Positions 55,780 through 63,607 of a DNA stretch of 64,000 nucleotides are shown piece by piece. Position 1 is the stretch's first letter, and each line of letters starts with the position of its first letter. The notes below the pieces were generated by a model that saw only the letters and a list, made by a program, of their open reading frames with translations, searched no databases and was not told the DNA's origin. The DNA lies in the NCBI RefSeq assembly GCF_000689415.1, contig NZ_HG322950.1, forward strand, positions 3,603,501-3,667,500. The letters are read 5' to 3'. The stretch comes from Pseudomonas knackmussii B13 (GTDB lineage Bacteria > Pseudomonadota > Gammaproteobacteria > Pseudomonadales > Pseudomonadaceae). Both the position numbers and the translations under genes were made by a program.

Positions 55780-56550
55780 TCAGCAGTTGTCTTTTACTGC
55801 CTCACCTGTCGGCGAGTGCAACGGAGCCGGCGTCAGGGTCGGCGTGTAGACCATCACCTTGAGCACGTCGGAATGGAACTCGCGCTGGTAGAGGACGCCG
55901 ACCACGCCGGCACTGACCAGCATGAACAGCCAGGGGTTGATGAACCAGGCCAGCATCCCCAGGCCGAAATAGTAGGAACGCAGGCCCTGGTTGAACTGGT
56001 GCGCCGCCATCGAAACCACCCGCGCGGCGCGTTCGGCGAAGGCCTTGCGCTCCAGCTCGCCGACATGCCGTTCGCCGATCAGCGGCGCCGAGCCCACCAG
56101 TACCGCGGCGAAGTTGTACTGGCGCATGCACCAGCTGAAGGTGAAGAAGGCGTAGACGAACAGCACCGCGAGGCACAGCAACTTCAGCTCGGACAGGCCG
56201 CGGGTCGGCGGCATGACGAACGGCAGGTCGTTCAGCACCGACAGGGTGCGCTCCGCCGAGCCCAGCAGGGTGAGCACGCCGGCGATGATGATCAGGGTGC
56301 TGGAGGCGAAGAACGAGGCGTTGCGCTCCAGGTTGCCGATCACGCTGGCGTCGGCCACGCGGTTGTCGCGCAGCAGCAGGCGGCGCATCCAGTCCTCGCG
56401 ATACAGGTGCAACACGCTGGCCAGGCAGGCGGTGTCGCGTGCCTTCCAGCTTGCATAGCGGGTGTAGCCCACCCAGCAGAGCAGGAACCAGAGCACCGCC
56501 AACAGGTTCCACAGGTACTGGATATCGAAGAGATCGACGACGTCGGTCAT
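55780..56550 (-). CDS. DUF599 membrane protein
   Basis: A 256-residue protein with four to five membrane helices (YLWNLLAVLWFLLCWVGYTRYA near the start; FFASSTLIIIAGVLTLLGSAERTL; LKLLCLAVLFVYAFFTFSWCMRQYNFAAVLVGSAP; WFINPWLFMLVSAGVVGVLYQREF). The combination with REDWMRRLLLRDNRVADASVIGNLERNASFFAS is the DUF599 family. Function unknown. The ATG at 56550 has AAGGAATG before it. The insertion element ends nine bases after the stop codon. Confidence 0.85.
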   Translation of the reverse strand: MTDVVDLFDIQYLWNLLAVLWFLLCWVGYTRYASWKARDTACLASVLHLYREDWMRRLLLRDNRVADASVIGNLERNASFFASSTLIIIAGVLTLLGSAERTLSVLNDLPFVMPPTRGLSELKLLCLAVLFVYAFFTFSWCMRQYNFAAVLVGSAPLIGERHVGELERKAFAERAARVVSMAAHQFNQGLRSYYFGLGMLAWFINPWLFMLVSAGVVGVLYQREFHSDVLKVMVYTPTLTPAPLHSPTGEAVKDNC

Positions 56551-56782
56551 GGCATTCCTTGAATGCTCCGGGCTGGCCGGAACGGGATTGAGCGGAGTCC
56601 GCGGAAAAGGCGCCAGATAGACGCAAGAAGTCGGCGACGAGACACGTGTTATGCGTAAATCGCAGACTTTCCCGTCACTGCGCAGCAAATGCCGGCAGGT
56701 TCAGCGCCGGTTCAGTGTTTGGTCAGGTGGCGTTCAGGCAGTCCGCCGGAGAATGACGATCACTGAACCGGAGAGCTCAACC

Positions 56783-56980
56783 ATGTATGTCGAACTGCTG
56801 ACCAAGACCCTGAAAGACACCCTGCTGACCGTCTCCGAGCGCAACGAACGCGCCGCCAGCACCCTGCTCTACGCAACCTACGGCCAGGCCCAGGACGACT
56901 CCGAGCTGATCCTGCAGGTGGTCGTCGATCTGCAGCAGCAGGCAGAGCAGCTGCGCAAGCTAAGCCAGTCGCTGCAATAA
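56783..56980 (+). CDS. Small helical protein of unknown function
   Basis: A 65-residue protein, MYVELLTKTLKDTLLTVSER, continuing as a single charged helix that ends LQQQAEQLRKLSQSLQ. GGAGAG precedes the ATG by nine bases. No known domain. It converges with the next small gene, only five bases apart. Confidence 0.55.
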   Translation: MYVELLTKTLKDTLLTVSERNERAASTLLYATYGQAQDDSELILQVVVDLQQQAEQLRKLSQSLQ

Positions 56981-56985
56981 GTGGC

Positions 56986-57252
56986 TCAGTTTTCCGAAGA
57001 ATCGCTGCTCGCCGTTTCCGAGCCCAGTGGCAGGTGCTCGCGGCGCGGGAACAGGCGCCCATCGGCAGGCGGCGAGATGGCGGGCGGATGCGGCAGGAAA
57101 CATTGCACCCCCGGATGGCTGGACACGTACTGGCGGGCCGTCTCCAGACAGGCGACGGCCTCTTCTTCGCTGTTGCACACGATGAAGAACGTCCCCAGGA
57201 AGACCTTCCATACGGGCGGATCACCATCGATCTGTTCGATCCGGATGTCCAT
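56986..57252 (-). CDS. Small hypothetical protein
   Basis: An 88-residue protein: MDIRIEQIDGDPPVWKVFLGTFFIVCNSEEEAVACLETARQYVSSHP followed by a Pro-rich tail. The N-terminal half looks like a small alpha/beta domain, with Cys residues; the tail looks disordered. No family recognised. A longer upstream frame is open to 57396 but is compositionally unlikely. Confidence 0.55.
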   Translation of the reverse strand: MDIRIEQIDGDPPVWKVFLGTFFIVCNSEEEAVACLETARQYVSSHPGVQCFLPHPPAISPPADGRLFPRREHLPLGSETASSDSSEN

Positions 57253-57415
57253 GCGCCAAGCGTAGTCGAGTGCCCGGCGTCGACCGCGCAGTTCATCGGC
57301 TGCGCAGCACTGACCTAGACTTCGGCAACCGCCCGGCGCTATCCGCGCCCCGCTTCCGCGGCTCGTCCGGCCGTCCTGCCCCGGTGTTTCCGCCACCTTT
57401 GCCGGAGGTCACAGC

Positions 57416-57904
57416 ATGTCCCCTACCCACCCCCGATTCGCGTGTATGTTGCTCGTCGCCTTGCCGCTCGTCGCCACGGCGGCCATGCATCTCACCCCCG
57501 CCGATAGCAGCGCAGCCTTCAAGGCCGCAGGGTTCACCCTCAAGGGCAAGGATTGGCGCAGCGATTGCGACGATGGCAGCCCGTCCTATACCCCGGCGAG
57601 CCTCGACCAGGTGGCGGATTTCAATGGCGACGGACGCCCCGAGGCGCTCATCAGCGAAGGCGGGACCAATTGCAACGGCGCGACGGGCGCGGGATATCGA
57701 CTCGTCAGCAAACAGGCCGACGGCAGCTGGAAGCTGGTGACCGGCGGCACCGGCATGGTGACCATCCTGGGCAGCAAGGGCGTCGGCGGCTGGCCGGATA
57801 TCGAAGTGGGCGGGCCGGGCTTCTGCTTCCCGGTGGAACGCTGGAACGGCAAGGAATACAAGCTGCACGGCTACCAGTACGAAGGCAAAGCGTGCAAACC
57901 GTAG
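57416..57904 (+). CDS. Exported protein with FG-GAP/VCBS-like repeat
   Basis: A 162-residue secreted protein: signal peptide FACMLLVALPLVATA-AM, then a small beta-rich domain containing VADFNGDGRPEALISEG, a calcium-binding FG-GAP/VCBS-type loop, and several cysteines (WRSDCDDGS, GGTNCNG, GFCFPV, GKACKP) likely to form disulfides. Function unknown. Confidence 0.75.
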   Translation: MSPTHPRFACMLLVALPLVATAAMHLTPADSSAAFKAAGFTLKGKDWRSDCDDGSPSYTPASLDQVADFNGDGRPEALISEGGTNCNGATGAGYRLVSKQADGSWKLVTGGTGMVTILGSKGVGGWPDIEVGGPGFCFPVERWNGKEYKLHGYQYEGKACKP

Positions 57905-57906
57905 GG

Positions 57907-57932
57907 CGTACAACCGTTAGCGGTTGTACGCT
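57907..57932. repeat. 26-bp palindrome after the exported protein gene
   Basis: GCGTACAACCG / CGGTTGTACGC around TTAG, immediately after the stop codon at 57904. It may be a terminator or a member of another dispersed palindrome; no T run follows. Confidence 0.55.
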
Positions 57933-57976
57933 GTGATCGATGGGTTTCGCTGCGCTCAACGCCATCCTACGGGCGA

Positions 57977-58897
57977 TCAATAAACCTCCGGCACCAGCAT
58001 TTCCCGCGGCGTCGGGATGCGCACGTAATCGGCGTTTCGCTGCCGTGCCGGCAGCTGCACCGCCGGATGCTCGATGTCCTCGTAGGGAATCTGCCCGAGC
58101 AGGTGATGGATGCAGTTCAGCCGTGCGCGCTTCTTGTCGTCGGCCTGCACCACCCACCAGCGCGCCTCGGGTATGTGGGTGCGTTCGAGCATGATTTCCT
58201 TGGCCTTGGTGTAGGCCTCCCAGCGCCGCCGCGACTCCAGGTCCATGGGGCTGAGCTTCCACTGCTTGAGCGGGTCGTGGATGCGGCTGAGGAAGCGCAG
58301 GTGCTGCTCGTCGTCGCTGATCGAGAACCAGTACTTGATCAGCTGGATGCCCGAACGCGCCAGCATGCGCTCGAACTCCGGCACGCTGCGGAAGAACTCC
58401 TCGTACTGCTCGTCGCTGCAAAAGCCCATCACCCGCTCGACCCCGGCGCGGTTGTACCAGCTGCGGTCGAACAGCACGATCTCCCCCGCCGCCGGCAGGT
58501 GCGAGACGTAGCGCTGGAAGTACCACTGGGTCTGCTCGCGGTCGTTCGGCGCGGGCAGCGCGGCGACCCGGCACACGCGCGGGTTGAGGCGCTGGGTGAT
58601 GCGTTTGATGACCCCGCCCTTGCCGGCGGCGTCGCGGCCTTCGAAAAGAATCACCACCTTGTGCCCGCTCTTCACCACCCAGCTCTGCAGCTTCACCAGC
58701 TCGCCTTGCAGGCGGAACAGCTCGCGGAAGTAGCGCTGGCGCGCCAGGCGCGTCTCGAAATCATCCAGGGTGCCGGTGGGCAGACCGTCCAGGTCGTAGA
58801 GGTCCTGCCACTCCAGTTCGAGCGCTTCGTCGAGATCGTCGAGGGATTCACGGCGAATTCGCTGGGGCAGGGTCTTGTCGTTCAGCAGCATGATCAT
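57977..58897 (-). CDS. ppk2: Polyphosphate kinase 2 family protein
   Basis: A 306-residue single-domain PPK2, using polyphosphate to phosphorylate nucleotides (or the reverse). Walker A is in VVILFEGRDAAGKGGVIKRIT, Walker B in IVLFDRSWYNRAGVERVMGFC, and FQRYVSHLPAAGEIV and DPLKQWKLSPMDLESRRRWEAYTKAKE (lid) follow. The length is that of class I PPK2s, which prefer nucleoside diphosphates. Two Pho-box-like sequences lie upstream. ATGs at 58897 and 58891 are both possible; neither has a clear SD. Confidence 0.9.
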   Translation of the reverse strand: MIMLLNDKTLPQRIRRESLDDLDEALELEWQDLYDLDGLPTGTLDDFETRLARQRYFRELFRLQGELVKLQSWVVKSGHKVVILFEGRDAAGKGGVIKRITQRLNPRVCRVAALPAPNDREQTQWYFQRYVSHLPAAGEIVLFDRSWYNRAGVERVMGFCSDEQYEEFFRSVPEFERMLARSGIQLIKYWFSISDDEQHLRFLSRIHDPLKQWKLSPMDLESRRRWEAYTKAKEIMLERTHIPEARWWVVQADDKKRARLNCIHHLLGQIPYEDIEHPAVQLPARQRNADYVRIPTPREMLVPEVY

Positions 58898-58942
58898 CGC
58901 AGGCAGGAAAGGTTGGGCCGTCAATGGCGCCGTCACTCGGAG

Positions 58943-58997
58943 GTGACAGTTTGATGACGGAAAAATGTAGTGACGCCTGATGACAAAATCATGACAA
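58943..58997 (-). promoter_or_regulatory. Two Pho boxes in front of ppk2
   Basis: On the minus strand, TTGTCATGATTTTGTCAT (58980-58997) is two 7-base units in the 11-base period of PhoB sites, followed at ten bases by TACATT (58969-58964), the correct place for a PhoB-dependent -10. A second copy, CCGTCATCAAACTGTCAC, is at 58943-58960. Confidence 0.7.
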
Positions 58998-59072
58998 ATG
59001 CGCTTGTGAACGCACGAAAACCTGCGAGCCAGAGCGGTTGGTGAATACCGGACGACTGTAGGAGCGCCTGGC

Positions 59073-59525
59073 TCAGGCGTCGGCCAGCGGACGCGGCTTG
59101 TTCTGGTACTTGAAGGTGCCCGAGGCCGTCGCCACCGTCTCGCCGGCGGCATTGCGCACCTCCGCCTCGCAGAAGGCGATGGAGCGCGTGCGATGGCGCA
59201 CGCTGCCGAAGGCTTCGAGGACTTCGCCGACATCGCCGCCCGGCCGGAGGAAGCTGGTCTTCATCTCGACGGTCACACAGCCGCGACCCTGCTCGTCGGC
59301 GTGGCTGCAGGCCAGCGCCATGGCAACGTCGAGCAGGCTCATGAGCACGCCGCCGTGGGCATTGTTCCAGCCGTTGAGATGCTCGCGCTCCACCCGAAGC
59401 ACCAGGTGGCCGTCGCCGCCATCCTCCCCCGCCGGCTGGTAGCGGAAATTCAGGTGGTCGAGCAGCGGAATGTCGATGCCACGGAACTGGGTGTAGGACT
59501 GCAACTGGGTCGGGTCGATGGGCAT
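59073..59525 (-). CDS. PaaI-family thioesterase
   Basis: A 150-residue hotdog protein: HLNGWNNAHGGVLMSLLDVAMALAC is the active-site region, followed by CVTVEMKTSFLRPGGDVGEVLEAFGSVRHRTRSIAFCEAEVRN. It should hydrolyse an acyl-CoA. The start at 59525 (MPIDPTQLQSY) has AGGAT upstream. This is the fifth hotdog thioesterase in the window. Confidence 0.86.
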   Translation of the reverse strand: MPIDPTQLQSYTQFRGIDIPLLDHLNFRYQPAGEDGGDGHLVLRVEREHLNGWNNAHGGVLMSLLDVAMALACSHADEQGRGCVTVEMKTSFLRPGGDVGEVLEAFGSVRHRTRSIAFCEAEVRNAAGETVATASGTFKYQNKPRPLADA

Positions 59526-59634
59526 GGCTGATCCTGGCAGGAGTGGTTGGCGAGGTGCGGACGAATGAACGCCAGCCCGCATTTCACCCGATCGACCGGA
59601 TGGCGCGTATCACTCCTTCGGATGAATCGGCGTT

Positions 59635-60033
59635 TCAGCGACGCTTGTGCTTGAGCGTGCCGGCACTGCGCAATTCCACGGCCTGAACGAAGAGTTCGTC
59701 GACCATCAGGCTCGGGATGGGGGTGTCGCTGAGCAGCGACAGGCTCATGCCATCGATGCCGTGGGTGTATTCCAGGCGGGCGACGCCGCACAGCAGGATG
59801 CGCTGGTTGAAGGCCGGGCGACCGCGGTCGATTAGCTGCTCGCGGGTCTGTTCGCCGTCCTGGTAGCTGAGCTTCAGGGTCACTGGCTGGTCGCCGGTGC
59901 CGGCCAGGTGGAGCCAGGCGGCGACGTTGAAATCGGCACGCCAGCCGCGCCCGAACTTCTTCGGCACGGCCTGCTGGATCAGGTGCGTGGGCACCTGGCC
60001 GATGAATTTGCTGTGGGAGGCGGAAGACGACAT
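59635..60033 (-). CDS. Conserved hypothetical protein
   Basis: A 132-residue cytosolic protein. SKFIGQVPTHLIQQAVPKKFGRGWRADFNVAAWLHLAGTGDQPVTLKLSYQDG looks like a beta-rich domain; a basic tail LRSAGTLKHKRR ends it. No family recognised. It lies upstream of the thioesterase in the same orientation, separated by 109 bases. Confidence 0.6.
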   Translation of the reverse strand: MSSSASHSKFIGQVPTHLIQQAVPKKFGRGWRADFNVAAWLHLAGTGDQPVTLKLSYQDGEQTREQLIDRGRPAFNQRILLCGVARLEYTHGIDGMSLSLLSDTPIPSLMVDELFVQAVELRSAGTLKHKRR

Positions 60034-60187
60034 CTGGCTACGCGGGAACGGGGCTATTGCGGACGACCGAGTCTACGGCAGGGCTTTCAGGGTTGCTGTC
60101 GGCACCCTGTAGCAAGTCGTATCGGCCTTGATACACGGCTGCACCCGGCGCGAACGGGCCAGCGCCAGGCGCAACGCCTTGGCGGGG

Positions 60188-60664
60188 TCAACCGAACAAA
60201 TCGAAGGAAGGCTGTTTTCGTTCACCGCTGTACATCTGCATCAGGGCCACCGGAGTGGCAGTGGGAGCGACCGGCTGGCTGCCGGCGTCGGCCTGCAGCT
60301 TGATCTTTTCCCTGATGCGCTGGGCGATCTCGTTCTCGACCTTCTCCCGATCCGCGGGCGACATGGCGTCGAGCTGGTCCTGGGTGACGTTCATCTCCTT
60401 CATGACGCCGTAGCGCAGCTTTTCGCCGGGGCTGAGCTTCATGTAGGCGAGGAAATCGTCCAGGGCGCCGCCGGTGTCGCTGGCGGCCGAGGCGGAGGAT
60501 GCTACCGCGCCGGCCGAAGCGCCGCTCGTACCGCTCGTCGCGCGGCTATCCGCGGCGCTGCCGGCCTCGGCCAGCAGGCTGGCGAACTCGCTGGCGCCGG
60601 CGACGACGCCGCGCACCACCTTGCCGGCGAGGTTCAGCGCACTCAGACCACTGATGATGTTCAC
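60188..60664 (-). CDS. Hypothetical protein downstream of pstB
   Basis: A 158-residue protein with a glycine/alanine/serine-rich N-terminal part (VNIISGLSALNLAGKVVRGVVAGASEFASLLAEAGSAADSRATSGTSGASAG) and a helical, charged C-terminal half (LDDFLAYMKLSPGEKLRYGVMKEMNVTQDQLDAMSPADREKVENEIAQRIREKIKLQ). The second half resembles EF-hand-like or ubiquitin-associated helical pairs but is unassigned. The GTG at 60664 has GGGAG upstream. It occupies the position where phoU usually follows pstB, but it is not PhoU. Confidence 0.65.
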   Translation of the reverse strand: MNIISGLSALNLAGKVVRGVVAGASEFASLLAEAGSAADSRATSGTSGASAGAVASSASAASDTGGALDDFLAYMKLSPGEKLRYGVMKEMNVTQDQLDAMSPADREKVENEIAQRIREKIKLQADAGSQPVAPTATPVALMQMYSGERKQPSFDLFG

Positions 60665-60830
60665 GGACGGCACTCCCGGCACGATGGAAACCTCGTATCA
60701 GGCAAGAAACACACCAGTTAACAGGGCCTTGTCCGACGCGGGGCGGCCAGGCGGCAAGCGGCAAATCCTTGCCGCCCAGCGGCCGGCGATTGCCGGAGCC
60801 GGCACGCAGCTGCCAGGCGCAGGTACGAAA

Positions 60831-60862
60831 ACGCCCGCCCCGGATCGCTCCGGGGCGGGCGT
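60831..60862 (-). terminator. Terminator of the pst operon
   Basis: On the minus strand, ACGCCCGCCCCGG / CCGGGGCGGGCGT stem with a six-base loop (AGCGAT), followed by TTTTCG, just after pstB. Confidence 0.85.
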
Positions 60863-60880
60863 CTGCCGAAGACCTATCGA

Positions 60881-61666
60881 TCAGCCGAAGCGGCCGGTGA
60901 TGTAGTCCTCGGTCTGCTCCTTGGCCGGCTTGGTGAACAGCGTGTCGGTGTCACCGAACTCGATCAGGTCGCCGAGGAACATGAAGGCGGTGTAGTCCGA
61001 GCAACGCGCGGCCTGCTGCATGTTGTGGGTCACGATGACCACGGTGAACTCCTGCTTGAGCTCGGTGATCAGCTGCTCGATGCGCCCGGTGGAGATCGGG
61101 TCCAGCGCCGAGGTCGGTTCGTCGAGCAGCAGCACCTGCGGCTTCAGCGCGATGGTGCGGGCGATGCACAGACGCTGCTGCTGGCCGCCGGAGAGGCCCT
61201 GGGCGTTGTTCTTCAGCTTGTCCTTCACCTCGTCCCACAGGGCCGCGCCGCGCAGGGCCTGCTCGACGCGATCGTCCATCTCGCGGCGCGAGACTTTCTC
61301 GTGGTGGCGAATGGCGTAGGCGATGTTCTCGTAGATGGTCATCGGGAACGGCACCGGCTTTTGGAACACCATGCCGACCTGGCTGCGCAGGCGGTTCATG
61401 GAGTAACCGGGGGCCAGGATGTTCTCGCCGTTGAGGATCACCTCGCCGCGCGCTTCCTGCTTCGGGTACAGGGAGTAGATGCGGTTGAAGATGCGCAGCA
61501 GGGTCGACTTGCCGCAGCCGGACGGGCCGATGATCGCGGTGATGCACTTCTCCGGGATGTCCATGTTGATGGACTTCAGGGAGCGGTGTTCACCGTAGAA
61601 GAACTCCAGGTCGCGAACCTTGATCTTGGTGCGTTCGGCGGTAATGGGGTTGGTCATGCTGGTCAT
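60881..61666 (-). CDS. pstB: Phosphate ABC transporter ATP-binding protein
   Basis: PstB powers phosphate import. The 261-residue ATPase has Walker A GPSGCGKSTLLR, the Q-loop MVFQKPVPFPMTIYENIAYAIR, the signature LSGGQQQRLCIARTIA, Walker B LLLDEPTSALD and the H-loop VIVTHNMQQAARCSDYTAFMFLG, all PstB-typical. Its ATG overlaps the pstA stop by one base. No phoU follows within the next 700 bases. Confidence 0.96.
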   Translation of the reverse strand: MTSMTNPITAERTKIKVRDLEFFYGEHRSLKSINMDIPEKCITAIIGPSGCGKSTLLRIFNRIYSLYPKQEARGEVILNGENILAPGYSMNRLRSQVGMVFQKPVPFPMTIYENIAYAIRHHEKVSRREMDDRVEQALRGAALWDEVKDKLKNNAQGLSGGQQQRLCIARTIALKPQVLLLDEPTSALDPISTGRIEQLITELKQEFTVVIVTHNMQQAARCSDYTAFMFLGDLIEFGDTDTLFTKPAKEQTEDYITGRFG

Positions 61667-62538
61667 CAGGATGCCCTATTGCGCAAGAGGATGAGACGGG
61701 AGGTCAGGCTGAGCATCAGTACGAAGAGCGTCAGCACCAAGGCACCGGCCCAGGCGAGGGCGTGCCAGTCGTCGAAGGGGCTCATGGCGTACTGGAAGAT
61801 CACTACCGGTACGTTGGCCATGGGTTTGAGCAGGTCGCTGCTCCAGAACTGGTTGCCGAAGGCGGTGAACAGCAGCGGCGCGGTTTCGCCGGTGATGCGC
61901 GCCAGCGCCAGCAGGATGCCGGTGACCACCCCGGCGCGAGCGGCGCGCAGGATGATCTGCAGGGTCAGCTTCCATTGCGGCACGCCGAGGGCCAGCGCGG
62001 CTTCGCGCATGGTGGTCGGCTGCAGCTGGAGCATCTCGTCGGTGGTCCGCACCACCACCGGGATCACCAGCAGCGCCAGGGCCAGGGCGCCGGCAATGGC
62101 GGAGAAGCCGATGCGATGGTCGCTGAGGTAGTTCAGCGGCAGGATCACGCTGGTATAGACGAACAGACCCAGTACGATCGACGGCGCCGACAGCAGGATG
62201 TCGTTGATGAAGCGCACCACCATGCCCATGCGGGTGTGGCGGGCGTATTCAGCCAGCCAGATGCCGGCCATCAGGCCGATCGGCGTGCCGATCAGCAGCG
62301 CCAGCAGGCTCATCAGCGCACTGCCGTAGAAGGCGTTGGCCAGGCCACCCTCGGTGCCCGGCGGCGGAGTCATCTTGGTGAACAGGTCGAGGTTCAGCGC
62401 GCTGACACCGTGGCTGATGGTGGTCAGCAGGATCCACGCCAGCCACATCAGGCCGAACAGGGTAGCGCCGCAGCTGAGAACCATCGCGATGTTGTTCTTC
62501 AGCGCACGCATGCGGTAAAGGCTTTCGTTGCCGCTCAT
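61666..62538 (-). CDS. pstA: Phosphate ABC transporter permease, PstA
   Basis: A 290-residue permease with six membrane helices; ALMSLLALLIGTPIGLMAGIWLAEYAR and the coupling loop REAALALGVPQWKLTLQIILRAARAGVVTGILLALARITGETAPLLFTAFGNQFW are PstA marks. It is the compact form; the PAO1 PstA is about 500 residues (from memory). The start overlaps the pstC stop. Confidence 0.94.
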   Translation of the reverse strand: MSGNESLYRMRALKNNIAMVLSCGATLFGLMWLAWILLTTISHGVSALNLDLFTKMTPPPGTEGGLANAFYGSALMSLLALLIGTPIGLMAGIWLAEYARHTRMGMVVRFINDILLSAPSIVLGLFVYTSVILPLNYLSDHRIGFSAIAGALALALLVIPVVVRTTDEMLQLQPTTMREAALALGVPQWKLTLQIILRAARAGVVTGILLALARITGETAPLLFTAFGNQFWSSDLLKPMANVPVVIFQYAMSPFDDWHALAWAGALVLTLFVLMLSLTSRLILLRNRAS

Positions 62539-63536
62539 CAGAGGCCCTCCTTCTTGGACAGGCGCAACAGCATCAGGCGCGCCGCGGCGAGAACGACGAA
62601 GGTGACCACGAACAGCAGGAAGCCCAGGGCGATCAGCGAGGAGCGGTGCAGGTCGGTGTAGGCCTCACTGAACTCGTTGGCGATCACCGAGGCGATGGAC
62701 GAGCTGGGCATCATCAGCGATGCCGAGAACTGCTGGGAGTTGCCCAGCACGAAGGTCACCGCCATGGTTTCGCCAAGGGCGCGGCCGAGGCCGAGGAAGA
62801 TGCCGCCGACCACCGCCGAGCGGGTGTACGGCAGGACGATGTCCCAGACCACTTCCCAGGTGGTGTTGCCCAGGGCGTAGGCCGACTCCTTGAGGGTGGT
62901 CGGTACGCTGTGGAACACCTCGTTCATCACCGAAGTGATGAAGGGAATGATCATGATCGCCAGGACGATGCCGGCGCTGAGCATGCCGATGCCCAGCGGC
63001 GGGCCCTGGAACAGGCCGCCGATCAACGGCAACGCGCCCAGGTAATCGTTGATCCCGGGCGCTAGGTGCTCGGCCATGAACGGGCCGAAGATGAACAGGC
63101 CCCACATGCCGTAGATGATCGACGGAATACCGGCGAGCAACTCGACTGCGGCCGCCACCGGCATGCGCAGCCAGGTGGGCGCGAGCTCGGTGAGGAAGAT
63201 GGCGATGCCGAAACTGACCGGCACGGCGATCAACAGGGCGAGGAAGGAGGTCACCAGGGTGCCGTAGATCGGTACCAGGGCGCCAAACTGGTTGTTCACC
63301 GCATCCCATTTGGTGCTGGTGAGGAAGTCCAGGCCAAAGGTCGTGAAGGCCAGGCTGCCGCCCCAGAGGGTGGAGCCGGCGACACCGGCCAGCAGCAGCA
63401 GTACGAGGACTGCGGCGCCGAACATGGAATTGCGGAACCAGCGGTCGTGGCGCTGGTCGCGCAAGGCACGGTCCTCCGCCTCTTTGGCGGACTGCAGACT
63501 GTCGATGCTCATGGTCTGGGAGGATTGGGTAGACAT
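62538..63536 (-). CDS. pstC: Phosphate ABC transporter permease, PstC
   Basis: A 332-residue permease: a hydrophilic N-terminal stretch (1-35) and six helices, with PVSFGIAIFLTELAPTWLRMPVAAAVELLAGIPSIIYGMWGLF, and the coupling loop LKESAYALGNTTWEVVWDIVLPYTRSAVVGGIFLGLGRALGETMAVTFVLGN. It is half the size of the long PstC of PAO1 (about 670 residues, from memory) and more like that of E. coli. The ATG at 63536 begins MSTQSSQTMSID. Confidence 0.94.
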   Translation of the reverse strand: MSTQSSQTMSIDSLQSAKEAEDRALRDQRHDRWFRNSMFGAAVLVLLLLAGVAGSTLWGGSLAFTTFGLDFLTSTKWDAVNNQFGALVPIYGTLVTSFLALLIAVPVSFGIAIFLTELAPTWLRMPVAAAVELLAGIPSIIYGMWGLFIFGPFMAEHLAPGINDYLGALPLIGGLFQGPPLGIGMLSAGIVLAIMIIPFITSVMNEVFHSVPTTLKESAYALGNTTWEVVWDIVLPYTRSAVVGGIFLGLGRALGETMAVTFVLGNSQQFSASLMMPSSSIASVIANEFSEAYTDLHRSSLIALGFLLFVVTFVVLAAARLMLLRLSKKEGL

Positions 63537-63558
63537 CGGTTCATCCAAGCAAGCGAAC

Positions 63559-63591
63559 CGCCGCCAAGGAGTGCACTCCCGGGCGGCGGTC
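63559..63591 (-). promoter_or_regulatory. Hairpin between pstS and pstC
   Basis: CCGCCGCC / GGGCGGCGG stem with a roughly 15-base loop in the 71-base gap. As in other pst operons, it may reduce read-through so that the binding protein is made in excess of the permease. Confidence 0.6.
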
Positions 63592-63607
63592 CAAGTCATT
63601 CACTCGA

